Assembly: GCA_003567135.1 (NCBI GenBank)
Contig: PXAI01000233.1
Span: forward strand, 1 to 5,095
Reading direction: 5' to 3'
Source: Balneolia bacterium
Lineage (GTDB): Bacteria > Bacteroidota > Rhodothermia > Balneolales > Cyclonatronaceae
DNA: 5,095 nt
Notes under the pieces: model-generated
The model's input: the letters and a program-made list of their open reading frames with translations, nothing else
Told to the model about the DNA's origin: nothing
Database searches by the model: none
Made by a program: the position numbers and the translations under genes
In this document: in pieces, positions 1-4,940 of the stretch
Position numbering within the stretch: the first letter of the stretch is position 1
How the letters are laid out: each line of letters opens with the position of its first letter

Positions 1-401
1 CCAATCGCACCGGCCACGAAACGCGGTTTATCAGGATTCTGATCCGTAACTTTTTTTGCCGCCTCTTTTGCAATCCGTGCTGATTCCACATTCAGCTCGT
101 ACACCAGATCCGTCTGATCATAATCCGCCATGGAAATGCGGTTGGCGCTGAACGTATTTGTTTCGATAATATCCGAGCCGGCGTTTAAAAACTCCAGGTG
201 AATATCCCGGATGATATCCGGCCTCGTGAGCGAAAGCAGATCGTTATTGCCTTTCAGATTTTCATGCCAGTCGGCGAAACGTTCGCCACGGTAATCTTCT
301 TCAGTCAGCTCATAACCCTGAATCATGGTGCCCATGGCGCCATCCAGCACCAGAATTCGCTCGTTCAGCAGTTTTGCAACGGGATGATTTTTCAGACTCA
401 T
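1..401 (-). CDS. metH: Methionine synthase, cobalamin-dependent (MetH), N-terminal part
   Basis: This is the N-terminal 133 residues of MetH, which transfers a methyl group from 5-methyltetrahydrofolate to homocysteine through cobalamin in the cytoplasm, the last step of methionine synthesis. The visible part is the start of the homocysteine S-methyltransferase barrel. It contains LDGAMGTMIQ (residues 19-28), GNNDLLSLTRPDII (51-64) and AGSDIIETNTFSAN (74-87), which match the E. coli MetH N-terminus closely as I remember it (LDGGMGTMIQ, GNNDLL, ADIIETNTF). The zinc-binding cysteines and the folate, cobalamin and reactivation domains would lie beyond base 1; full MetH is about 1,200 residues, and a split enzyme made of separate domains cannot be excluded. 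The start ATG at 401 gives the usual short N-terminal lead before LNERILVLDG. No Shine-Dalgarno sequence precedes it. It lies 74 bases downstream of the malic enzyme gene on the same strand with no terminator seen between them. The gene is cut by the window edge, not broken. Confidence 0.95.
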   Translation of the reverse strand, partial: MSLKNHPVAKLLNERILVLDGAMGTMIQGYELTEEDYRGERFADWHENLKGNNDLLSLTRPDIIRDIHLEFLNAGSDIIETNTFSANRISMADYDQTDLVYELNVESARIAKEAAKKVTDQNPDKPRFVAGAI

Positions 402-475
402 TTAATGCGGATTGTTCTCAGTTTGATAAATACAGTGATCAGCTTACTCCAGCCCTCATTTTAAGTTGTTGCAGA
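402..475. other. Short spacer between malic enzyme gene and metH
   Basis: This 74-base spacer has no hairpin followed by a T-run on the minus strand, so I see no intrinsic terminator after the malic enzyme gene. It is too short to hold a cobalamin riboswitch, and I see no recognisable SAM riboswitch. No convincing -35/-10 pair is present. Read-through transcription from the malic enzyme gene into metH is therefore possible, but a metH promoter inside the end of the upstream gene cannot be excluded. Confidence 0.4.
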
Positions 476-1654
476 TCAGTCCAGCTCGCAGCCGAACTCT
501 TTCGCGGCCTTCAAAACGGCCTGGGCTACTGCCGTGGGCACGTCTTTTTGAAACGGATCGGGAATAATTTTATCCGGACGCGGAGACTCAACGGCATCCG
601 CAATCGCTTTTGCTGCTGCGATGAACATCGGCCGTGTGAAGTTCCGGCAGCGCGAATCCAGAATTCCTCTGAAAAGCCCCGGAAATGCCAGTACGTTGTT
701 GATCTGATTAGGAAAATCGCTGCGTCCGGTTGCCATGATGGAAGCACCGGCTTCAAAAGCATCCTCAGGCATAATTTCGGGAATCGGATTGGACATCGCA
801 AAAATCACCGGATCATTATTCATATTCCTGACCATATCCTTGCTCAGCACATTGGGCGCGGAAACTCCGATAAATACGTCGGTATCCTGCACGGCGCGCA
901 TCAGATCACCCTGAATTTTATTCCGGTTTGTCACTTTCGACATCTCGGTTTTGATCGGGGTTAGTCCATCACGGCCTTCATAAATAATGCCTTTCCGGTC
1001 AACCATGATCACATCCTTAACGCCAACGTCAATCAGCAGTTTGATGATGGATACACCTGCGGCGCCTGAACCATTAATCACTACGCGCACATCACCAATT
1101 TCTTTACCGGTGATTTTCAGCGAGTTAAACAGGGCGGCCAGCGTTACAACTGCCGTTCCGTGCTGATCATCGTGCATAATGGGAATCGGGCACTCTTTTT
1201 TCAGGCGCTCCTCGATTTCAAAACACTGCGGCGCGGCTATATCCTCGAGGTTAATTCCGCCAAAACCGGGCGCGATATTCTTTACGGTTTGCACGATTTC
1301 ATCCGGATCCTGCGTATTCAGGATTATTGGAACGGCATCCACGCCGCCGAATCGCTTAAACAGAACGCACTTTCCTTCCATTACGGGAAGCGAGGCTTCG
1401 GGACCGATATTTCCCAGGCCCAAAACGGCCGATCCGTCGCTCACAACCGCCACCATATTGCCCTTTGAAGTATATTCGTAGACTTTTTCGGTATCCTCAT
1501 GAATTTGACGGCATGGCTCGGCAACGCCCGGCGTGTAGGCTATACTGAGGTCGAATTTATTTTCAAGCGGCATACGGGACTGAACGGAAATCTTGCCTTT
1601 GTACCGTTTGTGCGCTTTAATGGAAAGGGCTGCGTAATCGGGTTTATCACTCAT
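476..1654 (-). CDS. Malic enzyme, single-domain NAD(P)-dependent
   Basis: This enzyme oxidatively decarboxylates malate to pyruvate and CO2 with reduction of NAD or NADP, linking the TCA cycle to pyruvate and supplying reductant. The 392-residue protein covers the full malic enzyme fold. The N-terminal substrate domain has AYTPGVAEPC (39-48, catalytic Tyr40), VSDGSAVLGLGNIG (71-84), EGKCVLFK (93-100, catalytic Lys95), the metal-binding INLEDI (134-139, Glu137/Asp138) and HDDQHGT (161-167). The NAD-binding domain has the Rossmann loop GSGAAG (195-200), an acidic Asp219 at the end of the second strand, SNP (288-290) and FPNQINN (314-320). An acidic residue at Asp219 often goes with NAD preference, so cofactor choice is open. 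It corresponds to the catalytic half of E. coli MaeB but lacks the C-terminal phosphotransacetylase-like domain, ending soon after the PKPF-like segment (IPDPF, 364-368). The start is the usual family N-terminus; no Shine-Dalgarno sequence is seen. Confidence 0.96.
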   Translation of the reverse strand: MSDKPDYAALSIKAHKRYKGKISVQSRMPLENKFDLSIAYTPGVAEPCRQIHEDTEKVYEYTSKGNMVAVVSDGSAVLGLGNIGPEASLPVMEGKCVLFKRFGGVDAVPIILNTQDPDEIVQTVKNIAPGFGGINLEDIAAPQCFEIEERLKKECPIPIMHDDQHGTAVVTLAALFNSLKITGKEIGDVRVVINGSGAAGVSIIKLLIDVGVKDVIMVDRKGIIYEGRDGLTPIKTEMSKVTNRNKIQGDLMRAVQDTDVFIGVSAPNVLSKDMVRNMNNDPVIFAMSNPIPEIMPEDAFEAGASIMATGRSDFPNQINNVLAFPGLFRGILDSRCRNFTRPMFIAAAKAIADAVESPRPDKIIPDPFQKDVPTAVAQAVLKAAKEFGCELD

Positions 1655-1728
1655 ATCTAAAATTTGGTTTACCGGCGACGTTTAACCGGGAAATGACTTG
1701 CAACTTGGATTAATTCACATCAAAAGGG

Positions 1729-1737
1729 AATATATCA
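1729..1737 (-). promoter_or_regulatory. Candidate extended -10 promoter for the malic enzyme gene
   Basis: On the minus strand the sequence reads TGATATATT, which fits the extended -10 pattern TGnTATAAT with one mismatch in the hexamer. No good -35 hexamer lies 16-18 bases upstream, which is tolerable for an extended -10 promoter. It would give a start point near 1722 and a leader of about 67 bases. Position after the preceding terminator supports it, but this is one short AT-rich match. Confidence 0.35.
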
Positions 1738-1749
1738 AAATCCCGTTCA

Positions 1750-1771
1750 GTTTAATTAACCCGGATTAAAC
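1750..1771. repeat. Inverted repeat upstream of the malic enzyme gene (possible operator)
   Basis: Two perfect 7-base arms, GTTTAAT at 1750-1756 and ATTAAAC at 1765-1771, are separated by 8 bases (TAACCCGG). The repeat sits about 13 bases upstream of the candidate extended -10 element, covering the -35 region, which is where a repressor or activator would bind. It also adjoins the T-run of the upstream terminator, so it may have no regulatory meaning. Confidence 0.3.
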
Positions 1772-1804
1772 AAAAAAAGGCTGTGCCCTTTGAGAGCACA
1801 ACCT
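1772..1804 (-). terminator. Intrinsic terminator of the rpmB-rpmG-bL38-like operon
   Basis: On the minus strand the arms AGGTTGTGC and GCACAGCCT form a 9-base stem (one G·T pair) with a 9-base loop, followed directly by a run of seven T. The hairpin begins 37 bases after the stop codon of the bL38-like gene. The other strand lacks a T-run, so it works in one direction only. It separates the ribosomal protein operon from the malic enzyme gene. Confidence 0.85.
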
Positions 1805-1841
1805 GAAGTTGAGAAATGCAGTGATAACGGCTGGAACCTTA

Positions 1842-2012
1842 TCAGGCTTTAGCGTTATCTACAAATTCTTTTACTTTCTCAGCGTCAACGGTTCCTTCGC
1901 GGAAACGGATGGTACCGAGGCCGGACTTCTGCCCTACGATAACCTTGGCCATTTTGCGCTGAGCTGCCTTCGCAGCAAGTACTTTTTCACCGAATGTTTG
2001 CTTCTTAGCCAT
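1842..2012 (-). CDS. DUF4295-like small basic protein, probable ribosomal protein bL38
   Basis: This 56-residue, lysine-rich protein starts MAKKQTFGEK and ends VKEFVDNAKA. The segment KVIVGQKSGLGTIRFREG (23-40) followed by V....VKEF (42-50) fits the pattern I remember for DUF4295, a family of about 50 residues in Bacteroidota encoded right after rpmB and rpmG. As I recall, the Flavobacterium ribosome structure showed this protein as a large-subunit component named bL38. Position, size and charge all agree, so I infer a large-subunit role. Unlike the members I remember, it has an alanine/lysine-rich, probably helical insert at residues 9-22. It is followed by a terminator and the malic enzyme gene, not by ftsY as in many Bacteroidota. 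It is the one gene here with a plausible Shine-Dalgarno sequence (GAGG, 8 bases before ATG). No cysteines or membrane segment. That it is a gene is near certain; the family assignment is good but rests on memory. Confidence 0.8.
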   Translation of the reverse strand: MAKKQTFGEKVLAAKAAQRKMAKVIVGQKSGLGTIRFREGTVDAEKVKEFVDNAKA

Positions 2013-2020
2013 TTTCTATT

Positions 2021-2024
2021 CCTC
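2021..2024 (-). promoter_or_regulatory. Shine-Dalgarno sequence of the bL38-like gene
   Basis: On the minus strand GAGG lies 8 bases before the ATG at 2012, good spacing for pairing with the 16S rRNA tail. It fixes the start codon of this short gene. Only four bases match, but the other complete genes of the window have no comparable sequence. Confidence 0.5.
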
Positions 2025-2038
2025 GTATTTAACGAATG

Positions 2039-2062
2039 AAAAATTTACCTGATTGATCAGGT
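2039..2062 (-). promoter_or_regulatory. Hairpin after the rpmG stop codon, possible attenuator
   Basis: Starting on the last base of the rpmG stop codon, the minus strand reads ACCTGA-TCAA-TCAGGT, a perfect 6-base stem with a four-base loop, followed by AAATTTTT. The stem is weak and the T-run is short and displaced by three A, so full termination is unlikely. Partial termination or 3'-end protection of the upstream message is possible. Confidence 0.35.
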
Positions 2063-2235
2063 TACTTGGTTTCTTTATGAACCGTGTGCTTGCGGAGGGA
2101 AGCATTGTATTTCCGAAGCTCAATACGGCCGGTAGTGGTACGACGGTTTTTGGTCGTAACATAGCGGGAAGAGCCTGGCTTTTCAGTACAATCCAGAATT
2201 ACCTGAATACGGTTGCCTTTTGCTTTTTTTGCCAT
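2062..2235 (-). CDS. rpmG: 50S ribosomal protein L33 (bL33), zinc-free form
   Basis: bL33 is a small component of the large ribosomal subunit near the tRNA exit site. The 57-residue protein shows the family pattern: an N-terminal MAKKAKGNRIQVILDCTE, then SRYVTTKNRR (23-32), TTTGRIELRKYN (33-44) and the ending KHTVHKETK. It has a single cysteine (Cys16) in place of the two CxxC pairs of zinc-binding L33, so it is the zinc-independent form. The start lies seven bases after the rpmB stop codon, which indicates one transcript and likely translational coupling; no Shine-Dalgarno sequence is present. The 3' neighbour is the bL38-like gene, 49 bases on. Confidence 0.96.
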   Translation of the reverse strand: MAKKAKGNRIQVILDCTEKPGSSRYVTTKNRRTTTGRIELRKYNASLRKHTVHKETK

Positions 2236-2242
2236 TGTGCTG

Positions 2243-2482
2243 TCAGATATTTAAGGTTCCGTTCTTACGTGCTTTTTTCAACACAGCAGAAATGCCGTTT
2301 TTGTTGATCGTCCGCAGCGTCTTGGCATTGACCTTCAAGGTAACCCATCTGTCCTCTTCCGGGATATAGAATCTGCGTTTCTGAAGATTCAGATGGAATA
2401 AACGCTTGGTTTTATTGTTGGCCTTTGACGAACGGTAGCCGTTCAACGCCTTGGCACCGGAGATGTCGTCTCTGCGTGACAT
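2243..2482 (-). CDS. rpmB: 50S ribosomal protein L28 (bL28), cysteine-free form
   Basis: bL28 is a structural protein of the large ribosomal subunit, and this is the first gene of the operon. The 79 residues match the family along their length: the N-terminal SGAKALNG (8-15), SKANNKTKRLFHLNLQKRRFY (19-39, the conserved R/K-F-x-NLQ stretch), RWVTLKVNAKTLRTINKNGI (45-64) and a short basic tail. The usual N-terminal cysteine before TG is replaced and there is no cysteine anywhere, so no zinc ribbon can form. Length is normal (about 78 residues). No Shine-Dalgarno sequence precedes the ATG; the leader is A/T-rich. A strong-looking promoter lies 46-74 bases upstream. Confidence 0.97.
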   Translation of the reverse strand: MSRRDDISGAKALNGYRSSKANNKTKRLFHLNLQKRRFYIPEEDRWVTLKVNAKTLRTINKNGISAVLKKARKNGTLNI

Positions 2483-2527
2483 GGATTTTCTTTATTTATT
2501 TTGTGCTTGGAAAATTGACAAGACTGT

Positions 2528-2568
2528 AATATATATCTTTTCAATAAGATTTTCAATGGATTTTTTTT
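2528..2568 (-). promoter_or_regulatory. Promoter of the rpmB-rpmG operon with A-tract UP-like element
   Basis: On the minus strand TTGAAA (2551-2556) and TATATT (2528-2533) are separated by exactly 17 bases, each one or two bases from the sigma-70 consensus. An A8 tract at 2561-2568 falls at about -40 to -47, where the alpha-subunit UP element of strong ribosomal promoters lies. The start point would be near 2521, leaving a leader of about 38 bases. The motif is of the E. coli type and not the TTG/TAnnTTTG type of Bacteroidota. Confidence 0.65.
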
Positions 2569-2606
2569 GTGTTGATAACTTGCTGCGGATGAAAAAGAGA
2601 GGGGCA

Positions 2607-2637
2607 ATTCAAAATTCAAAATGAATAATTCAAAATT
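2607..2637. repeat. Heptamer tandem repeat ATTCAAA
   Basis: Units of ATTCAAA start at 2607, 2614 and 2628, with a diverged unit (ATGAATA) at 2621 and a partial ATT at 2635, all in 7-base register. It lies in non-coding DNA between two divergent operons. Such AT-rich heptamer runs arise by replication slippage and can vary in copy number between strains; no function can be read from it. Confidence 0.75.
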
Positions 2638-2771
2638 GGGATTGCGGATTTGTTGGCGGTGCTTGTGGAGACGTGATGCTTCGCATTTCTTTGAATTGGG
2701 GGTATCGGCGTATCTGTAATATTATTGAAATCGCTCTTTTTATTCTGTTTTCGCCGGAATACCGATTCATT

Positions 2772-2819
2772 TTTCAGGGCGTCTGAAAGGCGTTTTTGAG
2801 GGATCGTTTCCCGGGCGCC
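2772..2819. repeat. Cluster of small inverted repeats, possible dispersed intergenic repeat
   Basis: Three short stems lie within 48 bases: TTTCAG/CTGAAA (2772-2777 with 2783-2788, 5-base loop), an outer GGCG/CGCC (2789-2792 with 2816-2819) and inside it GGGA/TCCC (2800-2803 with 2809-2812). The GGCGCC and CCCGGG palindromes add to the G/C-rich dyads. No gene ends nearby on the plus strand, and on the minus strand the hairpins are followed by A, not T, so they are not terminators. The layout is like REP-type intergenic repeats, but copies elsewhere in the genome cannot be seen from here. Confidence 0.35.
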
Positions 2820-2921
2820 TCCAAAGACATGACGACTCGCTTGTTTTATTGCCGTTTTAAGCCCCAATATTAGCTCTGAAACGGCTGATCAAAATAACAG
2901 GCGTACCCGCACTTGGAATTT

Positions 2922-2949
2922 TTGATTTTGTCTATTTATAGACTATTTT
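2922..2949 (+). promoter_or_regulatory. Candidate gyrB promoter with overlapping dyad
   Basis: TTGATT (2922-2927) and TATTTT (2944-2949) are spaced by 16 bases in an AT-rich stretch about 46 bases before gyrB; TTGGAA at 2913 with TATAGA at 2937 is an alternative. Between the two hexamers lies GTCTAT-TT-ATAGAC (2930-2943), a perfect 6-base inverted repeat that could be an operator or simply affect melting. gyrase promoters are often supercoiling-sensitive, but the sequence alone does not show that here. Confidence 0.35.
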
Positions 2950-2995
2950 AGAGCGCAATTTCTAACACCATTACTTTTCACCCAGAATAACCTGC

Positions 2996-4927
2996 ATGTC
3001 TAACAAAAATCCAGCTGAATATAAAGCTTCAAATATTCAGGTTCTGGAAGGGCTCGAAGCGGTGCGGAAAAGGCCATCAATGTATATCGGAGATACCGGT
3101 GTGCGTGGCCTTCATCACCTCATCAACGAAGTTGTGGATAACTCCATCGACGAAGCCCTGGCCGGATACTGTACTCACATTCACCTTACCATTAACCCTG
3201 ACGGCTCTATTACTATCGGCGATAACGGCCGGGGTATCCCTGTTGATATTCACGAAAAGGCTGGAATACCGGCTCTTGAACTGGTACTTACTAAATTGCA
3301 TGCCGGCGGTAAATTCGATAAAGATTCCTATAAGGTTTCCGGTGGATTGCACGGGGTAGGCGTTAGTTGCGTAAATGCTTTAGCCTCCGACTTCCGTGCC
3401 GAAGTTCACCGCGACGGGAAAATTTATACGATGGCGTTCCAGCAGGGAAAAACCACATCCCCTCTTAAAGAATCCGGAGCCACGAAGGATACAGGAACCA
3501 TCATCGAGTTTACTCCTGATGCTGAGATTTTCAGAACCACCACGGAATTCAAGCTCGAACTGATTATCGACAGAATGCGCGAACTGGCGTTTCTGAATCC
3601 TGAGGTAACCATTGAAATTACCGACAAACGCGAGGAAGAGCCCAAAACGCACGTATTTCATTACGAAGGCGGGGTAATTGATTTTGTGAAATTCCTCGAT
3701 GAAAACCGCGATTCACTTATGAACGAGCCGATCTATCTCGGCGGTGAAATCGATAATGTTCCGGTTGATGTGGCACTTCAGTATAATAAGGCATACACCG
3801 AGAATGTCCACTCGTTCGTGAATAACATCAACACGCATGAAGGCGGTACGCACGTTTCCGGTTTTCGCCGGGCACTAACCCGAAGCCTAAAAAATTACGC
3901 CGACCGAAACAGGCTTATTAAAGGAAAAATCTCCATCAGCGGTGAGGATTTCCGGGAAGGCCTTACGGCTATTTTGAGCGTTAAAGTTGCGGAACCACAG
4001 TTTGAAGGCCAGACCAAAACCAAACTTGGTAACTCAGAAGTTCAGAGTGCCGTCGAGGTTGTCGTTTATGAAAAGATGAACGAGTATCTGGAGCAGAACC
4101 CTAAAACTGCTAAAGCAATCCTCGAAAAAGTAATCATTTCGGCGGAAGCCCGCGAGGCCGCCCGCAAGGCGCGCCAGCTTGTTCAGCGCAAAAGCGTTAT
4201 GACCGGCGGCGGACTTCCGGGAAAGCTTGCCGATTGCTCCATCAACGATCCGGAGCATTGCGAAATTTATCTGGTTGAGGGTGACTCAGCCGGTGGATCT
4301 GCAAAATCAGGCCGTAACCGTAGTTTTCAGGCGATTCTGCCGCTTCGTGGTAAAATCCTGAACGTTGAAAAAGCGCGGATCAACAAAATCCTGGAAAACA
4401 ATGAAATCCGGGCGATGATCACCGCTCTCGGAACCGGAATTGGAAACGAGGAAGAGTTTGAGCTCGAAAAACTCCGTTATCACAAAATTATCGTGATGAC
4501 AGATGCCGACGTTGACGGATCACACATCCGCACGCTTCTGCTCACGTTTTTCTACCGCTACATGAATCCGCTGGTCGAGAACGGTCACGTTTATATTGCA
4601 ACGCCTCCTCTCTATAAAGTAACTCAGGGTAATTCGGTAACGGAATACGCCTGGAACGACGAACAACGGGATGAAATCCTGAAAAGGCTTCGCAAAAAGA
4701 GCCCGACCCGTAAAACGGATGTTTCACGGTATAAGGGTCTCGGAGAGATGAACCCCGAGCAGCTTTGGGAAACTACGATGGATCCGGAAACGCGTACGCT
4801 TCAGCTGGTTACGGTTGAAAGTGCCGCCGCTGCCGACCGCCTTTTCTCCATCCTGATGGGTGATGCCGTTGAGCCTCGCCGCCAATTCATTGAACGAAAC
4901 GCTAAATACGCCAAACTGGACGTCTAA
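2996..4927 (+). CDS. gyrB: DNA gyrase subunit B
   Basis: GyrB is the ATPase subunit of DNA gyrase (A2B2), which introduces negative supercoils. The 643-residue protein is complete. The GHKL ATPase domain shows the catalytic Glu45 and Asn49 (INEVVDNS), Asp76 in GDNGRGIP (75-82) and the glycine lid GGLHGVGVSCVNALA (116-130). The transducer domain has QTK (339-341), whose lysine contacts ATP. The TOPRIM domain has EGDSAGGSAK (428-437) and the metal-binding DADVDGSH (503-510). The stretch GRNRSFQAILPLRGKILNVEKAR (439-461) and the C-terminal YKGLGEMNPEQLWETTMDP (579-597) are typical of GyrB; ParE is less likely, also because gyrA follows. There is no 170-residue insertion after the TOPRIM domain as in E. 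coli GyrB (804 residues). The start ATG gives the normal lead before EGLEAVRKRPSMYIG. No Shine-Dalgarno sequence precedes it. The stop lies 13 bases before gyrA, so the two are probably one transcript. Confidence 0.97.
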   Translation: MSNKNPAEYKASNIQVLEGLEAVRKRPSMYIGDTGVRGLHHLINEVVDNSIDEALAGYCTHIHLTINPDGSITIGDNGRGIPVDIHEKAGIPALELVLTKLHAGGKFDKDSYKVSGGLHGVGVSCVNALASDFRAEVHRDGKIYTMAFQQGKTTSPLKESGATKDTGTIIEFTPDAEIFRTTTEFKLELIIDRMRELAFLNPEVTIEITDKREEEPKTHVFHYEGGVIDFVKFLDENRDSLMNEPIYLGGEIDNVPVDVALQYNKAYTENVHSFVNNINTHEGGTHVSGFRRALTRSLKNYADRNRLIKGKISISGEDFREGLTAILSVKVAEPQFEGQTKTKLGNSEVQSAVEVVVYEKMNEYLEQNPKTAKAILEKVIISAEAREAARKARQLVQRKSVMTGGGLPGKLADCSINDPEHCEIYLVEGDSAGGSAKSGRNRSFQAILPLRGKILNVEKARINKILENNEIRAMITALGTGIGNEEEFELEKLRYHKIIVMTDADVDGSHIRTLLLTFFYRYMNPLVENGHVYIATPPLYKVTQGNSVTEYAWNDEQRDEILKRLRKKSPTRKTDVSRYKGLGEMNPEQLWETTMDPETRTLQLVTVESAAAADRLFSILMGDAVEPRRQFIERNAKYAKLDV

Positions 4928-4940
4928 CTGAGATTATTTT

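Larger units (their letters stand above)
1655..1841. other. Intergenic region with terminator and candidate malic enzyme promoter
   Basis: These 187 bases separate the bL38-like gene from the malic enzyme gene. Read along the minus strand they hold, in order, the operon terminator (1772-1804), a 7-base inverted repeat (1750-1771), an extended -10 element (1729-1737) and about 67 bases of leader. I see no open reading frame or known RNA family in the leader. Confidence 0.6.
2483..2995. other. Divergent intergenic region between rpmB and gyrB
   Basis: This 513-base gap separates the minus-strand ribosomal operon from the plus-strand gyrase genes. It contains the rpmB promoter near its left end, a heptamer repeat (2607-2637), a cluster of small inverted repeats (2772-2819) and the gyrB leader with a possible promoter at its right end. 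The stretch 2640-2890 can be read as an 83-residue minus-strand frame, but that frame ends inside the tandem repeat, has no family resemblance I recognise and looks like non-coding repeat DNA. I see no tRNA or other RNA gene. Confidence 0.6.

Noticed and set aside
374..964. Plus-strand open frame of 196 residues over the malic enzyme gene
   Set aside because: It lies opposite a clear conserved gene and its translation, rich in His, Arg and Cys, is typical of an antisense shadow.
1809..2307. Plus-strand frames across the ribosomal protein genes
   Set aside because: They are antisense to bL33 and the bL38-like protein, whose minus-strand translations fit known families and normal start and stop positions.
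2569..2578. Possible DnaA box (TGTTGATAA-like) near 2570 suggesting an origin
   Set aside because: It differs from the TGTGNATAA consensus at a key base, stands alone, and there is no dnaA gene or AT-rich repeat unit set beside it.
2771..2797. Hairpin TTTCAG/CTGAAA followed by T5 as a plus-strand terminator
   Set aside because: No plus-strand gene lies upstream, the T-run is offset by four bases from the stem, and the stem is only six base pairs.
2616..2867. Minus-strand open frame of 83 residues between rpmB and gyrB
   Set aside because: It ends within the heptamer repeat, overlaps the inverted-repeat cluster, has no recognisable family or ribosome binding site, and has the mixed composition of translated non-coding DNA.
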